Origin: Neckera pumila
Lineage: Eukaryota; Streptophyta; Bryopsida; Hypnales; Neckeraceae
Direction of reading: 5' to 3'
Assembly (NCBI GenBank): GCA_963969595.1
Contig: OZ018410.1
Span: forward strand, 21,376,913 to 21,440,912
Length of the DNA: 64,000 nt
Part shown: piece by piece, positions 1 through 11,292 of the stretch
How positions within the stretch are numbered: the first letter of the stretch is position 1
How the letters are laid out: each line of letters opens with the position of its first letter
Translations under genes and position numbers: made by a program
The notes under the pieces: model-generated
Seen by the model: only the letters and a program-made list of their open reading frames with translations
Database searches by the model: none
Told to the model about the DNA's origin: nothing

Positions 1-768
1 TAAATAGAGTCAAAGACACTCTTGTAGAGATTGATTTCATAGATAGCCTTTTTATTTGTAATCTAGCAAGCAAACAAAAAAATCTATGAGCTTGAATGTA
101 TAGTAGCCTAGGTCATTAGATTGTTCATTTCTAATCCAAAAGTTGTTGGAAATGCAAAAGAATTTCACTCAAGTGGTGATGCTATATAGAAAGTATTATA
201 TCATGAGAAAATTCTTCAATACTTTTATTTATGATTTGTCTGGATACTTTGCTTTTTCTATTTGTTGCGGTTTTTCACAGTAATTTGTACTGAAAAGTTT
301 TCAATGAACATTCCATTGCCTTAGTATCTTTAATTCTTACTATTTATAAACCCTAAATTCATAAGAAACTAAAAAAATCCAATTTGGACCTTTTTGCAAA
401 TTAAGACAAGCATGCATGTTGCCAATTTTTGAGAATAAATTTTGAATGTGTATGGACACATTAAATATCTCCAATTCAAAACAAAATTTGCTACATTGTA
501 GAAAGAAATTTTCATCTCACCAAAGACATTAAAAAGTAATAAATCCAAAAGAAATTTGATGTATCAGCTAGCTATCTGCTTGCACAACGCTTCTTGAGCA
601 AAGGCAAGTTTCAATGGTCCTTGCAGGTGCAACCTTCCCACAATTTATAAATAGGAAGATCCAACCACAATTTATAAATACAAAGACCCAACCTCAATTT
701 TCATTGACCTTTTTCATTGTACCGATGAGATTGATAAATTTCATTCATCAAATTTAGGGCTTTGTTAA

Positions 769-1683
769 CCCCTAAAGGCCCAAGGCCTTTTTTTTGCCGA
801 AAAACATCCAATATTGCCTTTTTTAAGGCAAAGAGTAAACAAATTTTAAAAAATGTTTTTTTGCACATCTAATCAAAGGATCTTACACCTTACTAGTATG
901 AAAATGTGTGGAAATTTTTTTTGAATTTTTGACCGCACAAATTGAAAGATACATGCGTTTAAAGTAAAAAAGATAAGTTTTTTAGCACATTGTGGCTAGA
1001 TTTTTTGATTTTGAACATTTTTAACTTTAAATATTTGCACTATAGAGTTTTGAGCTTTAAATTTTTATAGTGGAGAAATGAGCTGAGAGTCTAGGAAAAA
1101 AAATCCAAAAAAAGAAGAAATTAATTATTAAAAAAATATTAAGTTGAAACAGGTACAAGATAGTAGGAAATTCTAAAATATTAATATCTTTTATATGGAA
1201 TTGAAATGCACTAATTCCAATGGTGAGATTGTTCTAGCACAAAAAATAAATCGTGTGGAATTTCATTTTTTCTTTAAATCATAAAAATTGCATTCAGAAA
1301 TGAATCCTACAAATTCTTTTTTTTTCAAGAAGATGCTCTAAGTGCCCGAAAACCATCATCGTCCATAACTTTCTCATAAAGAATCCAAACAAAATGAATC
1401 AAAGCTTTAAAAATGGAAAAAATATAAGCTATTAGAAAAAAGTTTAAAAAAGTTAAAAATTAAAAACTTGCAAATTTTTTTTGCTGCCCCCCAAACAATG
1501 TTTTGAGCTTATTCGGGCATAACTTTTTTTCTTGGGCATCGATTCAAAAAAATTTGTATTCCCACAAAGCTTAGCATTTTTTTTGTCTTCAAAAAGTTTT
1601 TGAAAATCACGACAAAAATTCAGCCCGTAAATACCTTCCCAAAAGCCCATTTGTCTCCCAATTGGACAATGGGTTGTTAGGGA
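769..1683 (+). mobile_element. TTAA-flanked A-type non-autonomous element, 915 bp
   Basis: TTAA at 765-768 precedes CCCCTAAAGGCCCAAGGCC, and the right end GGGTTGTTAGGGA is followed by TTAA at 1684-1687. U2 carries the orthologous copy at 34,806-35,694. U3 has the uninterrupted flank with a single TTAA at 52,178-52,181. The interior is AT-rich with no long ORF. A subterminal stem (ttgtctccc / ggacaa) lies just inside the right end. The TTAA duplication fits the piggyBac superfamily; no transposase is present. Confidence 0.9.
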
Positions 1684-1883
1684 TTAATAGAAAAGTACGC
1701 TTGAGAAAGGAAGAAGGCTAGCCCAAAGCCCATGGATGTAGCAAGTAGTATAATTTTCCATTAATCCCTCCATACGATGCACAACCACAATTTAAGTATG
1801 TACAAGTCTTTTTTGTGCATAATATCTTGGTGTAAAGTGGGTAACTGCTATTTTTTGCTCCTGAACTTAATTATCATTATTAA

Positions 1884-2621
1884 CCCCTAAATGATGGACC
1901 CATGACCATTGATTTCAAACCTCATTGTCTGTCACACAATTTGCTACCATTTTGCAACTAGATATAAATGAATAATTTTATATTTATTTTTCAGAGATGA
2001 AAGTACATGTCTTCTTTACTTCAGAAAAAATTAAATTTTTTTTTTTGTAGAAAGTTAAGTTTTTTAAGAATTTCTAGAGAAAAGTGAAGAAAAATCATAT
2101 TAAATAGGAAATTATTTCAAAAAATCTGAAAATTTCACCATAAGTGTATATCACAATGACAAACATCATGGTGTAAACTCAATTTCCGTGTCATTCTATA
2201 AATAGAAAATAATAGACATTGAAAATACACACAATGTTCAAATTGCAATAAAATATGCAAAATTCGGAATTTTTTCAAATTCAAATTGGAGTAGAAACTA
2301 GTGTAGACGATCTTCTTTTTTTTCATTTGACTTAAATTCAAAAAACATCATTTTTGTGGAGAAATTTTAGATTTAAAGCAAGGAGCAACAACTTCTCAAA
2401 ATACTCTAAATTAGCATATTTTGTGATCCGTTTTTTTAGTAGCTTCTCATTTCCGTGAAGACAAAACTTAGAAAGAGTACAAACTCAATTGGATACTCTT
2501 CATAATCCAATGTGAAAGGTCAATAAGGAAAAGGAAGATGAAAAAAATGCTTTTGAACTCTTCTTAGCTCAACAGTATTGTCATTGGACCGCCATGGAAT
2601 GGAATCCGCGACACTCCAGGG
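1884..2621 (+). mobile_element. TTAA-flanked element, divergent subfamily, 738 bp
   Basis: TTAA at 1880-1883 is followed by CCCCTAAATGATGGACCC. The right end GACACTCCAGGG is followed by TTAA at 2622-2625. The sister unit U3 shows the empty site, with attattaaattga reading straight through TTAA at 52,390-52,393. The termini match the other TTAA elements, but the interior differs from the A and B types. No ORF of note. Confidence 0.85.
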
Positions 2622-3032
2622 TTAAATATGTCAACTTTTCACATTATTTTATTAGCAAGTGAAAAGAGGTTTCTACACACCAAAGAACACAACATTTGAT
2701 ACCGAATGCAAAAGTCATTAAAGAACTAAGTTTGATTCTAAATTGGTTTCTTCCACATAGATATATAATTGATTTGGAAGATGTGTCCAAATTGAAGATG
2801 GCGGTTTAGGGTCAGTGCTCCATTTGGAAGTGCCCATCTTAATTGTACATAGAACTATAATAAACTATAATCTTTGGTATGCATGTTGTACTATATTTAT
2901 CTATAGATGTGCCTTTTAAACCATGCATTCCTAAATTAAGGGACTTTGTTCTTAAAGACATTTAGAAGCCAATGCCTTGACAATTTAAATAGTAGCCTAG
3001 CTCAACAAACTATGTCCCTCTTCAAGGAGTGG

Positions 3033-3300
3033 TTAACCTCTAAATGATGCAAGACCATGTATTGAACCTTAGTATTTTTTGCTCTACAATGCTGTATTTT
3101 TCACTAAATATGAGTAGAAATATTTTATTTATTTTTTGAGCTGAAATAAGTTTTCTACATTTCCTAAGATTTTCAAATTTTTGATTAAATTTGAACTTAT
3201 TATAAATTTCTGAAGAACATGTTGGGTCATTGCAAAAAAGAGCATTCATTTTCCATAGTGTTTTTCACAGACTCATTTTTTCTTTTGGGAATACTTTACA
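3033..3300. mobile_element. Possible remnant of a TTAA element (left end only)
   Basis: TTAA at 3033-3036 is followed by CCTCTAAATGATGCAAGACC, resembling the left end at 1884. U3 keeps the inner part (about 52,765-52,960) but lacks the terminus. No right end was found, so the boundaries are unknown. Confidence 0.35.
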
Positions 3301-4799
3301 ATTAGAAAATTAATTTTTTTTAAATATAAAAAATATGTTTAATGGATACGCCTTTAAAAAGAAGGTGCCTTAGGAAAGAAAAGCATAGAAAAACTCTCAA
3401 ACTAGGAGAACTAGGAAAGTGCAAAATCTCATGAAAATAGATATTGTCACTATAGTTTTCCATTTTAATTTGTAAAAAATAGGAAAATAAATTTCTTAAA
3501 AACATAAAATTGTCCATTTGGGAGGAGTTTATAGTGATGAGATTTCACTTGAACGGTTATCTTAGAACCATCTTCATTGTTAGAAATTGCACGCAATGAG
3601 AGTGCTATTTGCATTCATTTGGAGGACACAAACTAATATTTTTTTAGACTTCCTCTAGTAGGAATATGCTTTCCTACTATGCAAATAAACCATGAAAACT
3701 TCATCTCCGGATCATTAAATTTGGCGACTCCTAACATAGTAAAAACCCATAAACTGCACCATGTGACAAATTAACAAAAAGGATTTAAATATATTGAATA
3801 TAAAATATTTTTTATTTATTTGTAAAGCAAGAGATATGATTAATATAAAGTTATTCATCTCTAATGAAAATTTCATGTTCATTGGACTTAGGCTTCTGAA
3901 GTTATAGCAAATAACAAGAAAGGGTATATCAAATGTGACGGGAAATAGGACCATCCTTTCTTGCAATGTCCCATTTAAAGCAATTCATATCAAATATAAA
4001 AAATACTTCAAAGTTTCACAGTTTTCAAAGTTTCTATATATTTTAGTTTAGAATATCATGGTGTGAACCAAAATTCTGTTCCATTCTATAATTAGAACAT
4101 CATTAGACCTTGGTTATAAATTCAAATTTCAAACTTCAACTTTCAATAAAATATTGATTTTGAGAGATTTAAATATTTTCAAATTAGAATAGACACTAGA
4201 CTTAGTAAGATTCATTTTGTTAGTTGGGTTCAAGTTAAAAGGAGATCATTTTATTGTCAAAAATTCAAACTAAGAGCAAGGATGTACAAAGAAGTCAAAT
4301 TAAATACTCTAAAAGATCATCTTTAGTCATTGTTGCTAAAATTGTGTATCCTATACAAAATTTGAAGGGAAATTGATTGAAGGAAAATTTGAAGGAAAAT
4401 TGCAATCCTTAAATTTTAGCCTTGTTGTCTTGTGTGGGTTCAAGTTTTAAGTAAAAATCCTTAGCATGTCATCATAGACAATCCGCAAGAAAACTCTTGT
4501 TACTCAAAAATTGTTTTGTAGAGGATCTCAAATTATCTTTGGCAATATGATTTGGAAGTCCTTATCCAAGTATTGATGAAAAACCAATGTAAATAGAGCA
4601 CTTCAAGTACATTTTGAAAGTTTAAAGAAGTTGTATACTTTAGTGTGCAATTGTCTTTATACTTGAGTCCCTCAAAGGAGATAAGAAAATTATGGCAATA
4701 AGCTTTGTTATTTTATAGTTGAAAATCTAATTTATATCAAGGAGATATCACAACCTTGAGAAGGATGAAATGACCTTGACTATGATAGATGATTGAAAT
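3251..4799. other. AT-rich intergenic sequence, no gene seen
   Basis: I see no credible coding region or RNA gene. About 3,355-3,490 is an inverted, diverged match to 47,815-47,945 and shares the phrase ttaatttgtaaaaaa with the foldback at 16,153-16,866, so it is probably a fragment of that repeat family. Confidence 0.5.
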
Positions 4800-5066
4800 T
4801 ACGGGAGGTTGTGGGACCGGCAAGGCAAAAACGCAAGGTTTGAGGGATAAATGTAAAAAAAAAGCCCCCTATTGTGAGATGTGTCTAGGGTATTTATAAA
4901 CCTCTCCTAGCTAATTTAGGGCCTTTGATTGCAAATACGAATTTAGAATTTGCAAAAGAATTCATGTGTGAAAAAAAAAATTCTTGTGTTTTCCCCAGGG
5001 ATAAAATTCCTACGTTTTCACCCTACTGGTCGCACTTCGTAGAATAGGTTTAACGTCTCGCAAAAA
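4800..5066 (-). mobile_element. Probable diverged copy of the 10-bp-TSD element found at 44,363
   Basis: The reverse complement of about 4,890-5,060 matches the interior of the element at 44,363-44,626 (shared phrases tatttgcaatca, aattagctaggg, aaaacgtaggaattttt) and ends in a related gacgttaaa terminus. The outer end near 4,800 is unclear, and no target duplication was recognised. Confidence 0.4.
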
Positions 5067-5552
5067 AAATGCGGCCATCCAATTGACTTGGATGAAATCA
5101 TGACAGAAGGCTGTGACATAATTGTGTATTTACTATACATTGAATTCCAAATTGAACATCGTTTTTGTTAAATTGTTGATATTCACACCACCCAAAATTG
5201 TAGCCTATATTTTTACAAAGGTCTAATTTCAGGTCACAAATGTGGAAATGAATTGATTTTGCATTTGGGCCACGCATCCTTAATCCTTTAGTGACCGGTT
5301 GAGTACTTTTTGGTCGAATATTGTTTTACTACTTCAATATAGGATATTTGAAAAAACTCAAAGAACAACGCAAATAGAGCTTCAGCATGCGGTCCAAACA
5401 AATCCAGTTTCAAAGAATTTTGTGCAGTAACAAGGTAGCAGTGCTTGTCCAAAGACAATAGGACTGACCTAAGTCATACCTTCTAAGTCTCATATACATT
5501 GAACAACTCATGTGATTCTATTTGAACTTGACGCCTAAGAACGATAGAAACA

Positions 5553-6410
5553 TTGCCCAGCAATCCCATGAATTGTGGAGGCATGTTTCAAAAGTTATGG
5601 GCAATAATGTATCATGCTTCTTCAGCTGAAGGCTATTTTGATGCATCGCACTTTGAAGATCACTCACAACAAATTGCACCGTCTAATCATGTTCACTTTT
5701 TGTTTTTTTCACGGATGAAGCCTACAACATCAACTCCTACATTTTGATCTGGGATTACTTCCTTGGAGTAATGATGAAATTTCCCTTTTTCAAATTTATA
5801 TTCAAAAAAATTGCGCTTGCCTCCCAAATCAACCATGGTCACTAAAGGGTTAAATGAACCAAAGTAATGGAATGTCACCAATTTAACAAAATTGAGGAAT
5901 GAGTGTACTTTGAACCTGCAACTCGACCTCCAAACTTCTCTAACAATTCACCTGGTGGCATCATGATCCGGTTGTTTTACTAAGAGCGCAGATTCTAGTT
6001 TCTCTGTACAGACTGCGCCCAACCTCATCACCAAAACAACCAATGTCCTGATCCAGATTTTTCATCAGTTTGAGCAAATTGGAAATTTAAGCAAGGCCGG
6101 TTGCTTTCTGAAATAAAGCTTTGGTGGTTCCTTGTGTGTTAGCAGCAGATTAATTTGTGTCATATTGCGCTGCTTGCCTTTGCTCCAAGTCTTTGATTGT
6201 GCCAGTCGTCGGTAGTGTTTGTTGTTTCTGGATATAGTTTTCGGTCTCTTGCATCTTTTTTGTTTCCTTCTTTCGAAGCAAATGAAAGCACTTGACTGTC
6301 ACATTTGCAAGTGGAACCTCTCTCTCTTTAGCAACATGCATAGATAGCACTGGGCTGTCTCCAACAATTTGAGATCTGTGCATGTGAATGATGTGCTTCC
6401 TCTGTATGCC
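5553..6410 (-). other. Possible decayed coding relic, function unknown
   Basis: This stretch is less AT-rich than its surroundings. On the minus strand it holds several short open segments in different frames, about 6,383-6,150 and 5,881-5,693. A phrase near 5,960-5,900 (GELLEKFGGRVAGSKY) reads like protein. Stops and frame changes separate the pieces, and no splice pattern joins them convincingly. I do not recognise a family. It could be an old exon cluster or transposon-derived coding sequence. Confidence 0.25.
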
Positions 6411-6689
6411 AGATTGGTTAAATAGAGAAACCTAGATTACATAAAAAAATATATCTATTTTCCAAAATTAGGACATTGTCAACCCAATGTTTCATTTTTT
6501 TTTATAGAGGAATTTGTGAACTTTTTTTGGAGATGCTTGTTGAAGAAAAGATGCGCATATAGATATTTCTTACATATCTCCGCAATTGAATTAAAAAAAT
6601 TCATCATTAATTGTTTTTAGTAAAATATTATGTAAAACCATGAAAGTTGACTTTAAAAATTCACCAAAAATGAAGTTTTGCTATTTTAA

Positions 6690-7609
6690 CCCCTAAAGGA
6701 CCAAGGTGATTTTCCTATAAAAAAACATTCAAAATTGTCATTTCTATTGCAAAGAGAAAAGAGCTTTAAAAGTTGTTATTTCTTGCATATCCAACTGTAA
6801 AATCTTATACTTGACTAGTATGTGAATATGTGGAAGAAATTTCAGAAACTTTGACCATGTAGATTGCAAGATATATGCATTTAAAGTAAAGAAAATAAGT
6901 CTTTTTGCACCTTGCTTGACTAAATTTTTTGGCTTTTAGTCTTTTTAGTTCAAATTTTTTGCACTGTGGACTTTGATTTTCTACTTGTTTATGTTAAGTA
7001 GTTAAGTCAAGAATCTCCCAAAAAAACTTAGGATAAAAAGCACTTAATTTTCACTCATAAAAAAATTGTTAAATAGAAGTGGGTTCAAGATTGAAGAAAA
7101 AACTAAATTGTTAATAGATTTTAGATGGAATTGAATCACAATAATCCCAACGGTGAGATTGTTCTAGCAAGAAAATCTAACCTTGTCTAACAATTTTTTT
7201 GAAAAGTTCTAAAAATTGCATTGAAAAACAAATTCTACAAGTTACTTTTTCAAGAAGATGCTTAGATTGCCCAAAAAACTATGTCCATAACCTTCTCATT
7301 ATTAGTCCAAGTTGAATGAAACAAAGCTTCACATATAGACAAAAATATAGTCTTTGAGAGAAAAATTTGAAAAAAAATTATTTTGACTTTTTATGATTTT
7401 TTTTGGGCTACCCGCAGAACTCCAATTTTGCTTATTGTGCCATAACTTTTGCTCCTAGGCATCAATTAAAATAAAAATTATATATTCACAAAGCTCTTGC
7501 AAAAATACACAACTTCAAAAAATCCCCAAAACTATTATGAAAAATTGAGACAGTAGGAACTTGCCCGGACTCAATTTGTCCCCCGAGGAGACAAATGGTC
7601 CTTTAGGGG
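6690..7609 (+). mobile_element. TTAA-flanked A-type element, 920 bp
   Basis: TTAA at 6686-6689 is followed by CCCCTAAAGGACCAAGG one base in. The right end is TGGTCCTTTAGGGG, and the flank beyond it is decayed to TTGTAA. The termini are near-perfect inverted repeats. Just inside the right end is a strong stem, ATTTGTCCCC / GGAGACAAAT. The length matches the copies at 769, 26,608 and 59,898. Confidence 0.85.
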
Positions 7610-8235
7610 TTGTAATTTGGAATACATGATTGGGATTAAGGTAGGAATGTAATGATATAAGAATTATATAAAAATTATAAAAAATGGTGTTTGAAAATGG
7701 GGGCATTTGTGCAGGAACAAAAGGGGGCAACGATACTTTTGTTCCTCCATTGTACAGGGTGCATCTCTTGAAGTCGATTATTCTAAAGCAAACAATTTTT
7801 TTTATTTTTTTATTTGAAACACATGGACAAGGAGAAAACAACTTTCACTAGTACCATCAATCTTAGAACAAATTCAAGGTTTTTAACCAAATGTTCATTA
7901 TTGGAAGATTTTTTTGAATTTACAATGAAGGCATGAAAAAAATTAAGTAGAAACCGAGCAAAATTTAGCCAGTTTTGGGATTGCTAACCAATACCATCCT
8001 TTGTTGGTCCAATTTATGACACAAAAGGTACAATTCATATTTCCTTTAACTACTTTGCAATGCCACCTCGGCAAGCTTCAGTTTGGAGGTTATCCTCCTT
8101 CTGGTTTTGGAATGACTCCAAACTTTCTAGAATTGGAAATGTACCCCCAGTACCCTAGTGCGAATGGAACACCACCAGGAGTTTTCCACCATTTTTGTAG
8201 AACAATCCCACGGTTGATCAAGGTAAACTCCAGAT
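7610..8235. other. Intergenic; short proline-rich open frame only
   Basis: A 78-codon open frame at 8,001-8,237 (plus) includes the phrase QFGGYPPSGFGMTPNF but begins and ends without gene context. It has no match to a family I know and is absent from the sister units. I would not call it a gene. Confidence 0.3.
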
Positions 8236-8343
8236 AAATGAGAGCAAGCCCATTGTAAGCTAAATTATGTTAGTGGTGTACATTCAAGTATTGAAAATGT
8301 ACATCACTAACATAACTTAGCCCACAATGGATTTGCTCCATTT
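8236..8343. mobile_element. Near-perfect palindromic MITE, about 108 bp
   Basis: The left arm starts AAATGAGAGCAAGCCCATTG and the right arm ends CAATGGATTTGCTCCATTT. The arms pair almost to the centre, leaving a loop of about 13 bases. The sister unit U2 carries the same element at 36,450-36,561, so it predates the U1/U2 split. The structure could fold into a small-RNA-like hairpin if transcribed. Confidence 0.75.
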
Positions 8344-8668
8344 GGTATGCAGTGGGGTAGTTTATCTTATAGGCCTTTGATTTAGCAACTTCCGGTTCTA
8401 ATTTGGATGTGGTTTTGTTTTTTATGTTCTTTGTTTTCTATTATCTCTTATAGATTTTTCTTAGAAATAGACTTCCAACGGTGAAAGACAAACATATTGA
8501 ATTGTTGACGTATAAACATTGCTTTTCCAAATTGGTTGAATGAAAGCTTTTTTCAAAATAGGAATTAAATGAATCAATTCTTCACACGGGCAAATTCGGT
8601 ATTGTAAGCGCCGCAACAAAATTGCAAAAAGCAATGAATCTTTCTATTGTCGTGTATGATTATCTTTG

Positions 8669-8672
8669 TTAA
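8669..8672. other. Empty TTAA target site (U1) for the element at 36,889
   Basis: The flank gattatctttgTTAAtgaa is continuous here. In U2 the same flanks are split by an 889-bp element between gGTAA and TTAAtgaa. Confidence 0.85.
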
Positions 8673-8768
8673 TGAATATATAATTAACCATTTTTTATTT
8701 AACAAAGGTGAGAATTATAGGTCTCTTTCAAGGAGAAAGTGCCTTGGTGGCAAGCCAAAACATCAACC

Positions 8769-9194
8769 ATTAGGAAAAAATAAGCCCTGGAAGGGGCTCC
8801 TTTCTAGTGTAAGCTTCCCCTCCAGGGAATTCAAGGGAACTAAACAGTGATTTACAATAAAAAAATATTTAAAAAATAATAAAAATATTAAAATATTAAT
8901 AAAAAATAATAAAAATAATAAAATAATAAAAAATTGTAATGATTGCAATCTGACATGGCATGTGTGGTGCCATGTCAGATTTAAAAATTTTGTAATTTTG
9001 AATTTATTTTAATAAATTATTTCTTAATGTTTTTTAAAGCAGTTTAACTGCACTCTTCCTTGCTATTCCGTGCCATTCCGCGTCTGCAATTTGCAAAAAA
9101 AAAAGAAAAAAAAAAAAAAAAAAAAAAAATTTGGCTTGCGTTTCCTATGTTCTCAGGTCTTACAGCCTCTTCCAGGGTTCATCTTTTTCCTAAT
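8769..9194. mobile_element. MITE specific to U1, about 426 bp
   Basis: The left end ATTAGGAAAAAATAAGCCC mirrors the right end, which reads TCATCTTTTTCCTAAT; inner matches extend to CCTGGAAG / CTTCCAGG. The sister flank in U2 (aacatcaacaatggcaag, near 37,865) is uninterrupted. It contains an AT-only stretch, an A-rich run at 9,097-9,129 and a small palindrome around ctgacatggc (8,950-8,980). No target duplication is clear. Confidence 0.7.
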
Positions 9195-10464
9195 GAATGG
9201 CAAGTTCTATCCAGATTGACATGTCATTTGGGTAGGTCAGAATATGTCAAGATTTGAACAAACTTTGAATGAGACTATCGGTAGTTATCGTACAAACTGC
9301 ATTGCAGTAAGCCAATGAAAGCACAACAAATTGACAAGATTTGAGTCTGCTGGTAATGGTGCTCTGAGGATCTCTCCTAGTGCCTCAAGAGCACCTTCCT
9401 AACTTTTTGTGTACATCATGTAAGGACTTTCTTTTTATTGATTCTATTTATTGGCTCTATCCTTTGGATGGAGACTATCGCATCAACTCTTGCATCAACT
9501 ATGGTTTTTGAATCCAAGTTTCCAAATCCTATCTACAATGGTATTTACATTGCATATGCGGTTAGAGTTTGGTTGGAGGGGTGTCCAACTAGTTGGGACC
9601 GCCTCTTCCCTATCCGATTGGTGCCCCCTCTCTGTCCGCTGGTTGGATGGGGGTCAAATTTCACTACTAACAACAGGAAGTAACAATTGCAACACATCAT
9701 CAATTATTTGGCAGTGGGTTTGTGGCGGTCCTCAACCTTTGCTAAAAATTCATGGTCTATTGCAGTCCATTGCAAAAGTGCTGCAAAGTTGTTGCAGAAG
9801 CCGTAGGCACGGAACCAATGCATATTTATGCCCAAACTGTTGCAATCTCAAATTATAGTTGAAAATACATAGCATAACGTACTTACTACAAATCCATTTG
9901 CAAAATTGATGTTAGATTACTGGCATTCATTGCAAAAACGCTGCAGAATCTGTTGCAAGTCTCACCCTTCTGTACTTATGTTTCAATTTTCAACTTCTGT
10001 TCCTAGCTCTTCCTCCATTCCTGCTTGGTGTTTGCTCTGAAGTATGGCACATAAATTTTCCTGAAGTTCCATCACTTGCACTATCTGTCAGTACTGAATG
10101 GTTGCTATAGAATCCAGAAACCACTGGCTTGGTGCTCTCCAGGGTGCACTCAAAATGTAAACATGTCATGGATCTACAACTGCTTACTAGCCCTATTGAT
10201 CAATCACCATGATTTAATGAAGTACAGCAAAGAAAACATAACTTGTCCAAATGTAGTAAGACCCACAGACTGCTACTAACTTTCGTAAGAATGACCACAT
10301 GCAATTCAAGTGTAAACAAGCAGGTGCCTGGGTCCACTCCTTCACATATCTTGAAAAATATCTGAAATCCAACACTGACTTCTCAACAGATTCAAAATTC
10401 AACCCCACTGCAAGCGCATCACAAAAAGCAGTCAACCACAACATCAACCACAACAATTTCAATT

Positions 10465-11279
10465 GAGAATATACTGAAAATAATCCCATTCTTGGCATTC
10501 ACACCATTGCAGATAGACGCCACAGTATACATCAAACATGGCTCAATCTCAAAAAGCTTCCCCATTTTCCAGGTCAGGACTGAATTGAAGGCAATCAAAA
10601 ATCCATACCAATCTGAAAAAGATTGCAGGAATCCACAAAGAAACAAAAAAGTTAGGTCTGGGTACTAGAGTGGATTGCAGACTGATACATACAACATGCT
10701 TTTAATACTCTTGCTGCTGTCCATCAAAAATGAACGTCAAGTCCAGTGACAGATGATTGAAATATTTGGTACCTCTTCAGACAACTTTGAATTGTTGTAA
10801 CTTTGATTCCCTTAAGATTAAGTTAGTGATGGGTACTGCAGTACTGCTCAAATGAAGTCTTTCACTAAAATTTTGGACGTCTGCTCATCTGGTGGCGTAT
10901 GGGATTCAAGCACAAAGCTCTCAAATGAGAATATACTGAAAATAACCCCATTCTTGGCATTCACTCCATTGCAGATGGACGCCACAGTATACATCAAACA
11001 TGGCTCAGTCTCAAAACGCATCCCGATTTTCCAGGTCACGACTGAATTGAAGGCAATCAAACATCCATAAAAATCTGCAAAAGACTCCAGGAATCCACAA
11101 AGAAATGAAATTGTTAGGTCTGGGTACTAGAGTGAATTGCAGACTGATACATACAACATGCTTTTAATACTCTTGCTGCTATCCATCAAAAATGAACATC
11201 AAGTCCAGTGACAGATGATTGAAATATTTGGTACCTCTTCAGACAACTTTGAATTGTTGTAACTTTGATTCCCTTAAAA
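10465..11279. repeat. Tandem duplication, 462-bp period, two copies in U1
   Basis: The sequence from gagaatatactgaaaat at 10,465 recurs from 10,927 and both copies run through tttgaattgttgtaactttg. U2 has a single copy (about 40,041-40,397). On the minus strand each U1 copy is open across a similar peptide (for example PCLMYTVASICNGVNAKNG), but U2 is frame-shifted at the equivalent position, so this is not clearly coding. Confidence 0.8.
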
Positions 11280-11292
11280 ATTTGAAGTTAAA

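Larger units (their letters stand above)
1..3250. repeat. Segmental duplication unit U1, 3' flank of a TPD1-like locus
   Basis: The opening sequence (aatagagtcaaagacactct) recurs at about 34,055 and 50,822, each time 0.7-1 kb after a TPD1-like gene. The three copies stay collinear through the ggtgtaaagtgggt landmark (1,830; 35,850; 52,333). U1 and U3 also match from about 2,640 to 3,250 (52,405-52,960). No gene lies in this stretch. It is broken by two TTAA-flanked elements described separately. Confidence 0.85.
8236..11279. repeat. Segmental duplication block, U1 copy (partner 36,450-40,397)
   Basis: Long collinear matches to U2 include ttctattgtcgtg / tttctattgtcat, attgacatgtcaat, the ggtgctctgaggatctct region, ccagaaaccactggcttgg and agtccagtgacagatgattg. 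U1 lacks the U2 insertions at 36,889, 38,478 and 39,393. U2 lacks the U1 insertion at 8,769 and the internal 462-bp duplication. No convincing gene is seen; open frames here are not conserved between copies. Confidence 0.85.

Noticed and set aside
769..1683. Reading the element target as TA (mariner) or TAA/TTA (Harbinger) instead of TTAA
   Set aside because: Both can be fitted to one junction, but nearly every filled and empty site is the full palindrome TTAA, and a 3-bp reading leaves the termini asymmetric by one base. Only genome-wide flank counts can settle it fully.
769..1683. CCCTAAA at element ends as telomeric repeat
   Set aside because: It occurs once per element end, not in tandem, and belongs to the inverted terminus.
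9097..9129. A-run as evidence of a retrogene
   Set aside because: It lies inside the U1-specific MITE with no coding sequence or target duplication around it.
9451..9858. 135-codon open frame in the U1 block
   Set aside because: The U2 copy of the block (about 38,110-38,470) does not keep the frame, and no domain is recognisable.
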